In this document: positions 14,225 through 19,775 of the stretch, piece after piece | How the letters are laid out: each line of letters begins with the position of its first letter | How positions within the stretch are numbered: the stretch's first letter is position 1 | Assembly (NCBI GenBank): GCA_945890595.1 | Contig: CAMDCQ010000016.1 | Span: forward strand, 1-19,775 | Source: Chitinophaga pinensis | Lineage (GTDB): Bacteria; Bacteroidota; Bacteroidia; NS11-12g; UBA9320 | DNA: 19,775 nt | Reading direction: 5' to 3' | Program-made: the position numbers and the translations under genes | The notes under the pieces: model-generated | Told to the model about the DNA's origin: nothing | Database searches by the model: none | Seen by the model: only the letters and a program-made list of their open reading frames with translations

Positions 14225-15879
14225 TAACCTTACTTGCAATTATTGCAGCCTCGTTCACTTTTGCGCAGTTTCCCCATACGCGTGTGTATTCTACGTTTGA
14301 TAATTTGCCTTTAACCCAGTCAGATACCTTTAATAATGGTGCCGATAGAAGTGGTGGCTTTACCCATTATGGTCGTTTTTTTAATAATGAATATGACACT
14401 ACTTGGGCTAGCTGGAGTGGTTGGGCGTTGAGTAATAGAATGGATGCTACCACTGCCGGATATGAAAATCAATTTAGCGCAATTCCAGGTCATGGCGTTA
14501 GTTATACCTCTAATTATATGATATCTACCGGAAACGGAGCCTACATCAAATTAGACTCTGCGGGGGAGATTTCTGGAGCTTATTTCACCAATACTACCTA
14601 TGCCTATTACGATATGAAAAATGGTAGTGGCTTTAGTAAGCAATTTGGGGGAGTTTCAGGCAATGACGCAGACTACTTTAAACTCATTATTAAAGGCTTT
14701 TTATCTGGAAGTGAAGTGAGTTCAGTTGATTTTTATCTTGCAGATTTTAGAAATGCAGATAATTCAAAAGATTATATTTTGGATGATTGGACGTATGTTG
14801 ATTTTAATAATGATGGCCTCAACGACGTTTTAGTAGATAGTATATCGTTTAGTTATGAGAGCTCTGATGTAGGTCAATTTGGTATGAACACGCCTGCTTA
14901 TTTTGGGATGGATGATTTTAATAGTATTTCAGATTTTTATGCGGATGGTATAGATTTTCCGGCACTTCCTGAGGATACGTATGATAATGGTGCAGACGGT
15001 GCCGGAGGATTTAAGGTAAGTCATTTGTTCTATCCTAATACCTACAATGCCGATTGGCAATCATGGGAAGGTTGGAGCATAAGTACGCAATATGACGATA
15101 CTACTGCAGGATATGAAAATCAATATTCATCTGTAACGCCGATGATGTATTCTACAGGGAATTGGATAAACCATAATTTCCATTTTGTGAATAGTGGTAT
15201 TACTAATGAAATAAGAACGCCTTACAAACTTAATGGGTTTGAAGAAAATATTTATGGTCTTACAAGAATACCCACCGCAGTTCAGTTTGGAATTACCAAT
15301 GCTACTTATGCTTATTTGGATATGGTAAACGGAAGTTCCTTCAGTAAAAAGTTTGGAGGTTTGGATGGCAATGATCCTGATTATTTTAGGCTTTTAATCA
15401 ATAGCGTAAATAACAAAAATGAAGTGGTGTTTCAGGACACCGTCTATCTAGCAGATTTCAGATTTTCGGATAATACTAAGGACTTTATTTTAAAAGAGTG
15501 GGAATATGCAGAAATTAGACCTTGTGATAAGATTACGTTTGAATTGCAATCCAGTGACGTTGGTTTCTTTGGTATGAATACGCCAGCATATTTCTGTATG
15601 CAACTATGGCAACTCATTGTTGGAATAGAAAATAGGGAGGAAAAAGCGAACGTCCAACTTTATCCTAATCCAGTGTTGAGTGACATGAGCATAATGGCGG
15701 ACGATAGAATCGAAACTGTTGCCGTTTTTAGCTTGGATGGAAAACAATTAGATCTAGCAAGTAGTCAAATCTCTACTAAACGAGTTGATCTAAATACCCA
15801 AAACCTTGTTCCGGGTATTTACGTTGTGCGCGTGCAAACAGAAAAAGGAATAGCCACCAAGAAATTTATAAAACAATGA
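14209..15879 (+). CDS. Tandem DUF4465 (BtuH-like) T9SS surface protein
   Basis: 556 residues. Signal peptide of about 20 residues (ends TFAQ). Two DUF4465 domains follow, at about 28-237 and 248-465; the repeat is plain from 'DTFNNGADRSGGFTHYG' against 'DTYDNGADGAGGFKVSH', 'DATTAGYENQFS' against 'DDTTAGYENQYS', 'GFSKQFGGVSGNDADYF' against 'SFSKKFGGLDGNDPDYF', and 'SSDVGQFGMNTPAYF' against 'SSDVGFFGMNTPAYF'. The second copy has an insert of about 30 residues (about 325-355) and the only two cysteines in the chain (439, 463), a possible disulfide. Residues 483-556 are a type A T9SS sorting domain (LYPNP... GIYVV). DUF4465 includes the Bacteroides BtuH proteins, surface lipoproteins that bind B12 very tightly. 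Here the B12 role is inferred from family and riboswitch; anchoring is by T9SS rather than lipid. The gene overlaps both neighbours. Confidence 0.8.
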   Translation: MERKIITLLAIIAASFTFAQFPHTRVYSTFDNLPLTQSDTFNNGADRSGGFTHYGRFFNNEYDTTWASWSGWALSNRMDATTAGYENQFSAIPGHGVSYTSNYMISTGNGAYIKLDSAGEISGAYFTNTTYAYYDMKNGSGFSKQFGGVSGNDADYFKLIIKGFLSGSEVSSVDFYLADFRNADNSKDYILDDWTYVDFNNDGLNDVLVDSISFSYESSDVGQFGMNTPAYFGMDDFNSISDFYADGIDFPALPEDTYDNGADGAGGFKVSHLFYPNTYNADWQSWEGWSISTQYDDTTAGYENQYSSVTPMMYSTGNWINHNFHFVNSGITNEIRTPYKLNGFEENIYGLTRIPTAVQFGITNATYAYLDMVNGSSFSKKFGGLDGNDPDYFRLLINSVNNKNEVVFQDTVYLADFRFSDNTKDFILKEWEYAEIRPCDKITFELQSSDVGFFGMNTPAYFCMQLWQLIVGIENREEKANVQLYPNPVLSDMSIMADDRIETVAVFSLDGKQLDLASSQISTKRVDLNTQNLVPGIYVVRVQTEKGIATKKFIKQ

Positions 15880-16814
15880 GAATCATTGCACTAGCATTTT
15901 TATTCTCTGGCACATTGGGTTTTGCGCAATTTGATCCTGCTGGAGGTGAGCCCGGTAGTAGGTCTGTGCACAAAGATGCCAATAGCATTGTTGCTTGGGC
16001 AAGTGGAGCTGTGCTACAACTCGGTTATCTTCAAGTAAATGACACCGCGCTGGGCAAACCAACGGTAGGTGATGTATCAAGTGCGTTGGGTCCTTTTAAT
16101 GGAGATATAGTAAGCTTGGGTGATGGCGGTGTGATTACACTTTCGTTTGATAATCCGATACTAAATAATGAAGGATTTGATTTTGCTGTTTTTGAAAATG
16201 GTTTTAAAGTAGGTTTGAGTTACTACCTAGAGTTAGCCCATGTTGAAGTGAGCGAAGACGGCGTAAATTTTATTCGTTTTCCTAGTGAGAGCCTTACCGA
16301 TACAGGTTTCCAAACCGATAATTTCGGCTATATAGAACCTGAAAAAATCTATAACCTAGCTGGCAAGCATCAAGCGCCTTATGGCACCTTATTCGATTTG
16401 CAAGAAATCGGATTAAACCAAATAAATTATGTAAGACTGATAGATGTGATAGGCAGTGTAAACGATAGTTTTGGCACGCGAGATAGCAAAGGCAGACTTA
16501 TAAATGATCCGTTTCCTTCCCCGTTTCCAAGCTGTGGATTTGATTTGGATGCAGTAGCAGTGGTCAACGGAACGCTATTAAAACGAGAAGAACTGACGCT
16601 ACATCAAGTTAAGATATATCCCAGTTTAGCCTACTGCAATGAATCTATTAAAATTGAAAATTTAGAAGGTTTTACAGCCTATGTTTACAATGAACAAGGT
16701 GATTTGATAAACGAAACGCAATCATCGGAAGTATCGTTTGCCCAAGCAGGTCTGTATCTTATAGAGGTAAAGGTAGGTCAGAAAACATTCACCCAAAAGG
16801 TAGTGGTTAGGTAA
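15876..16814 (+). CDS. Uncharacterised T9SS-sorted protein of the B12 operon
   Basis: 312 residues. Signal peptide MRIIALAFLFSGTLGFAQ. The core (about 18-232) is beta-rich, with 'GDGGVITLSFDNPILNNEGFDFAVFENGF' (83-110), 'AHVEVSEDGVNFIRFP' (121-136), 'INYVRLIDVIG' (183-193) and 'CGFDLDAVAVVNG' (220-232). This pattern is shared with secreted 'cell surface' or sorting-signal proteins of several phyla and resembles a jelly-roll/galactose-binding-like fold (inference). Residues about 243-312 are a degenerate type A T9SS domain (IYPS instead of YPNP, then GLYLIEV). Its ATG overlaps the stop of the DUF4465 gene (ATGA), and the BtuG-like gene starts 4 bases after its end, so it is firmly part of the B12 operon. 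Function unknown; a surface cobalamin-binding or docking role is likely by context. Confidence 0.75.
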   Translation: MRIIALAFLFSGTLGFAQFDPAGGEPGSRSVHKDANSIVAWASGAVLQLGYLQVNDTALGKPTVGDVSSALGPFNGDIVSLGDGGVITLSFDNPILNNEGFDFAVFENGFKVGLSYYLELAHVEVSEDGVNFIRFPSESLTDTGFQTDNFGYIEPEKIYNLAGKHQAPYGTLFDLQEIGLNQINYVRLIDVIGSVNDSFGTRDSKGRLINDPFPSPFPSCGFDLDAVAVVNGTLLKREELTLHQVKIYPSLAYCNESIKIENLEGFTAYVYNEQGDLINETQSSEVSFAQAGLYLIEVKVGQKTFTQKVVVR

Positions 16815-16817
16815 GAT

Positions 16818-17870
16818 ATGAGCGCACAACTAATCGTTAAAAATTGCATTAAAGTACTATTAATATCCGGGATAGCGTGGTTGCCAAGCTGTAAAGATAA
16901 AACGCCAGATCCTGTTCTTATTGTTAGAGATACTACTGCCAATAGCCGAGAAGTACTCATTGCAAATCAAGGAAATTTTGGTTGGGGGGAAGGAACGCTT
17001 TCATTGTATGAAGCATATAGCAAAACCGTACAAAACGATATCTATAAAAGCATTAACAAAGAGTCACTAGGAAACGTATTCCAGTCTGTAAGTCGAGTTG
17101 GTGAAAATTACTATTTTGTTATCAATAATTCTGGGAAAATAGTGGTTACAGACATCAACTTTACCAAAAAAGTAGAGATAAACGGGTTTAACTCTCCTCG
17201 GTATTTGTACGAAGTGCAGCCAGGTAAAGCCTACGTTACGGATTTATATGCCAAGGCGATAGCTATTGTGAATTTAACCACGAATACCATTACGGGTAGT
17301 ATTCCTACGGGTACGTTTACAGACAAAGGGGTTCTTAGGGATGGCATTTTTTGGTGTACAGCTCCAGATGCAGACAAGATTTATGGTATAAATGTGCTCA
17401 CAGATGCCTTGGTGGATAGTTTTTCTACGGGTGTAAACCCAGATGGAATCGTAGTTGACAAGAATAATAACATTAGAATACTGTGCAAAGGAGGAGGCGC
17501 AACCAATGACTTGCCTATACTAATGTCATTTACGGAGGCTAATGGACAAAAATATCCGGTAGGTTATACATTAAGTCCAATTCCCACAGGTTTGGTTTAT
17601 AACTCAAATCTAGATATACTGTATTTCTGCACCGAAAAAGGTATTTGGAGAGGTACAGGTGATGTGCAAACAGGCAGTGCACAATTATGGATAGAAGCCA
17701 AGGGAGCGATCTTATATGCGATAGGTATTGATCCTAAAAACGGGGATATTTATGTGTCAGATGTAAAAGATTTTGTTTCTAAAAGTGCAGTTAAACGGTA
17801 TTCATCCGATGGTATTCTTTTGGACGAGTTTACCGTTGGAATTATTGCAGGCGATTTCTTTTTTCCTTAG
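16818..17870 (+). CDS. BtuG-like surface beta-propeller lipoprotein (DUF5074/YncE-like)
   Basis: 350 residues. The N-terminus MSAQLIVKNC...AWLPSC carries a lipobox with lipidated Cys25. The body is a series of YncE-like propeller blades: 'LIANQGNFGWGEGTLSLYE' near the start (a hallmark of the DUF5074/BtuG group), 'VSRVGENYYFVINNSGKIVVTDI', 'YVTDLYAKAIAIVNLTTNTITGSIPTG', 'GINVLTDALVDSFSTGVNPDGIVVDKNNNIRILC' and 'YAIGIDPKNGDIYVSDVKDF'. In gut Bacteroides, BtuG sits on the extracellular face of BtuB and catches B12 with extreme affinity. This gene is the last of the riboswitch-controlled operon, which supports the same role. It ends 30 bases before the ABC exporter, with no terminator between. 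Confidence 0.82.
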   Translation: MSAQLIVKNCIKVLLISGIAWLPSCKDKTPDPVLIVRDTTANSREVLIANQGNFGWGEGTLSLYEAYSKTVQNDIYKSINKESLGNVFQSVSRVGENYYFVINNSGKIVVTDINFTKKVEINGFNSPRYLYEVQPGKAYVTDLYAKAIAIVNLTTNTITGSIPTGTFTDKGVLRDGIFWCTAPDADKIYGINVLTDALVDSFSTGVNPDGIVVDKNNNIRILCKGGGATNDLPILMSFTEANGQKYPVGYTLSPIPTGLVYNSNLDILYFCTEKGIWRGTGDVQTGSAQLWIEAKGAILYAIGIDPKNGDIYVSDVKDFVSKSAVKRYSSDGILLDEFTVGIIAGDFFFP

Positions 17871-17887
17871 GTTTATCTCGGTACGAT

Positions 17888-17895
17888 TATCTTCG
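17888..17895 (+). promoter_or_regulatory. -7 promoter box (TATCTTCG) of the ABC exporter
   Basis: TATCTTCG followed by CAGCT and the GTG start, the same octamer and 5-base gap as before the radical SAM gene. It suggests separate transcription of the exporter with a leaderless or nearly leaderless message, although read-through from the B12 operon is also possible. Confidence 0.5.
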
Positions 17896-17900
17896 CAGCT

Positions 17901-19718
17901 GTGTTAAAGTTTAAAGACATTTTTAAATTAGCCCGTCCTTACCGATTACAACTGCAACTTTTCTTTGGTTTCAATGTATTTGCGGCTCTTTTTAATGTAG
18001 TGAGCATTGGTGTTATTATCCCTTTCTTAAAGGTTATTTTTAAGGAGAATATTAATGACCTTACACCGGTAGAACTTACGTCCAACACAGAAACATGGCT
18101 TGCCTATTTTGATTATCAAACCAGTGTAAAAATTGCAGAATGGGGTCAGTCTCAAACACTTATTTATTTTTCAATTGGGTTGGTATTGGCTTTTTTGCTC
18201 AAGAATTTATTTGTCTATCTTTCGTTTTACAACCTCGCCTTTATTCGCAGTGCGGTGGTCCGTGATATTAGAGAACGGCTTTATAACCACATACTTAGAT
18301 TACCCATCGGTTATTTTAATAAGGAAAAAAGAGGCGACACACTTTCGCGTTTTACCAATGACGTAAAAGAAGTAGAATGGAGTTTATTAGGCGTTATTGA
18401 GCTGTATTTTAAACATCCCATAGCGATTCTTATACCGCTTGTTACCATGTTTATTATGAGTTATCAGCTCACCCTTTTTGTGCTAATTGTATTGCCTGTA
18501 AGTGGCTATTTGATTAGCAGAATTGGTAAAAAGCTCAAAGCAGCTGCGCAGGCAGGACAAGAAAAACTGGCCGATGTACTCTCGCATTTAGAAGAAAGTT
18601 TACACGGCATTAAAATCATCAAAGCCTTTGGTGCTATCAAAGAAAAAGAGAGCGGGTTTAAAAAACAAAATGACGATCACTTTCGCTTGATGGTAAAGGT
18701 AAACAGAAAAGAATTGTTGGCGTCTCCCTTAAGTGAGTTTATGAGCAGTATTGTAATTGCGAGTTTATTGATATACACTGGAACGCTTATCTTAAACAAG
18801 GATTCAGCTCTTACAGGCTCGTTTCTAATTGCCTATATTGCCATTTTTAGTCAACTTATTCCTCCCGCTAAAGGAGTTACAGAAGCATTTTTTAGACTCA
18901 AAAAAGGAGCAGCTTCTTTGGATAGAATCAATGACGTGTTGACGGCTGAAACCGAAAAAGATACCAACGGTGTTCCTGCGCCCTTATTTTCAACTGAGAT
19001 AAAGCTTAGTAACGTAAACTTTGGGTATGGTGAAGGTCCTTTGGTGCTTAAGGATATCAATCTCACCATTAAAAAAGGGGACAGGGTAGCCTTGGTGGGT
19101 TCAAGTGGCGGAGGTAAATCTACCTTAGCCGATTTAATTCCAAGGTTTCATGAGCTAAATAGTGGTTCAATTACCATCGATGGGCAAGATATTGCAGCAA
19201 TGGACCTAAAATCATTACGTAAGATGATGGGCATTGTAACACAAGATGCCATCCTTTTTAATGATACAGCGGCCAATAATATCAAAATGGGCGATCCGTA
19301 TATAAGCGGTGATCAATTAATGAATGCAGCTAAAGTAGCCAATGCGCATCAATTTATCCGTGAAATGCCCGATAGTTATAACACCAACTTGGGCGAAAAA
19401 GGCAGTAACTTGAGCGGTGGCCAACGTCAGCGAATGAGTATAGCGCGTGCCGTGGTTTCTGAACCTCCTATTTTGATCTTAGATGAAGCAACCAGTGCTT
19501 TAGACACCGAAAGTGAAAAAATGGTGCAAGAAGCGTTAGAAAAGGTAATGCAAAACCGCACCAGTATCGTAATAGCACACCGACTAAGTACCATACAAAG
19601 TGCGGATAAAATAGTGGTATTAGATAAAGGTCAAATCACCGAACAAGGTACGCACGCTGAGCTCATGGCAAGCGGAGGTATTTATAAAAAACTGGTGGAT
19701 TTGCAGACGTTTGATTGA
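17901..19718 (+). CDS. MsbA-type ABC exporter (fused permease and ATPase)
   Basis: 605 residues, starting at GTG. The N-terminal half (about 1-320) is a six-helix type IV exporter domain, including 'RLYNHILRLPIGYFNKEKRGDTLSRFTNDVKEVE' and 'HLEESLHGIKIIKAFGA'. The ATPase follows: Walker A GSSGGGKST at 400-408, Q-loop 'VTQDAILFNDT', signature LSGGQ at 504-508, Walker B 'ILILDEATSALD' with Asp528 and Glu529, D-loop in the same segment and H-loop His560 in 'IVIAHRLST'. It is a complete homodimeric half-transporter of the MsbA/lipid-flippase group, common as a single copy in Bacteroidota; lipid A-core export is the best guess, multidrug export the alternative. Nothing ties it to B12 import (its fold is that of an exporter). 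The 57 bases after it hold nothing recognisable. Confidence 0.9.
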   Translation: MLKFKDIFKLARPYRLQLQLFFGFNVFAALFNVVSIGVIIPFLKVIFKENINDLTPVELTSNTETWLAYFDYQTSVKIAEWGQSQTLIYFSIGLVLAFLLKNLFVYLSFYNLAFIRSAVVRDIRERLYNHILRLPIGYFNKEKRGDTLSRFTNDVKEVEWSLLGVIELYFKHPIAILIPLVTMFIMSYQLTLFVLIVLPVSGYLISRIGKKLKAAAQAGQEKLADVLSHLEESLHGIKIIKAFGAIKEKESGFKKQNDDHFRLMVKVNRKELLASPLSEFMSSIVIASLLIYTGTLILNKDSALTGSFLIAYIAIFSQLIPPAKGVTEAFFRLKKGAASLDRINDVLTAETEKDTNGVPAPLFSTEIKLSNVNFGYGEGPLVLKDINLTIKKGDRVALVGSSGGGKSTLADLIPRFHELNSGSITIDGQDIAAMDLKSLRKMMGIVTQDAILFNDTAANNIKMGDPYISGDQLMNAAKVANAHQFIREMPDSYNTNLGEKGSNLSGGQRQRMSIARAVVSEPPILILDEATSALDTESEKMVQEALEKVMQNRTSIVIAHRLSTIQSADKIVVLDKGQITEQGTHAELMASGGIYKKLVDLQTFD

Positions 19719-19775
19719 TGTTGGCTTTTTTATAATACGCCTTTTGTATAACACGTAATTATAAAACACAATTGT

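Noticed and set aside
17888..19718. ABC exporter as part of the B12 import system (BtuCD)
   Set aside because: It is a fused permease-ATPase of the type IV exporter fold, whereas BtuCD is a separate-subunit importer; it also has its own promoter box.
19719..19775. T-run after the ABC exporter as a terminator
   Set aside because: A TTTTTT stretch is present but no stable preceding stem was found within the window.

Overview
The window looks like chromosomal DNA of a Bacteroidota bacterium, probably a free-living or marine relative of the Flavobacteriales. The reasons are AT-rich DNA, several secreted proteins with type A C-terminal sorting domains of the type IX secretion system (T9SS; 'YPNP' start, '-G-I-Y-' strand, basic end), SusD-free TonB receptor operons, HmuY-, BtuG- and DUF4465-type surface proteins, an almost complete lack of Shine-Dalgarno sequences, and repeated TAnnTTTG/TAnnTTCG promoter elements (the Bacteroidota -7 box). 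No rRNA, tRNA, CRISPR array, insertion sequence or phage gene was seen.

Layout. (1) 18-4144, plus strand: a three-gene operon of T9SS-secreted HmuY-like protein, TonB-dependent receptor and HmuY-like lipoprotein, probably for uptake of haem or a related ligand. (2) 4219-7315, minus strand: an orphan reading frame without a good start codon, a 728-residue radical SAM/B12-binding-type protein whose true start appears to be a CTG 37 codons upstream of the first ATG, and a small HNH-like zinc protein. (3) 7489-7983, minus: an NTF2/SnoaL-like lipoprotein. (4) 8051-10601, minus: a sulfur module of cysteine desulfurase, rhodanese lipoprotein and YeiH-family (putative sulfate exporter) membrane protein; the last two are 4 bases apart. 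(5) 10772-11362, plus: a lipoprotein with a C-terminal transmembrane hairpin, ending in a strong bidirectional terminator shared with efp (11435-11995, minus). (6) 12073-17870, plus: promoter, cobalamin riboswitch and a tight four-gene cobalamin uptake operon of BtuB-like receptor, tandem-DUF4465 (BtuH-like) T9SS protein, an uncharacterised T9SS protein and a BtuG-like beta-propeller lipoprotein. (7) 17901-19718, plus: an MsbA-type ABC exporter with its own promoter.

How it fits together. Two outer-membrane systems that probably take up tetrapyrroles (haem-like and cobalamin) flank a cobalamin-type radical SAM enzyme and a sulfur/Fe-S supply module. The most notable system is the riboswitch-controlled B12 operon. 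It resembles the gut Bacteroides BtuB/BtuG/BtuH capture system, but two of its surface parts carry T9SS sorting domains instead of lipid anchors, and the BtuH-like domain is duplicated in one chain. A second theme is regulatory: several genes have a -7 promoter box ending only 4-7 bases before the start codon (ATG, GTG or CTG), which predicts leaderless or nearly leaderless mRNAs.
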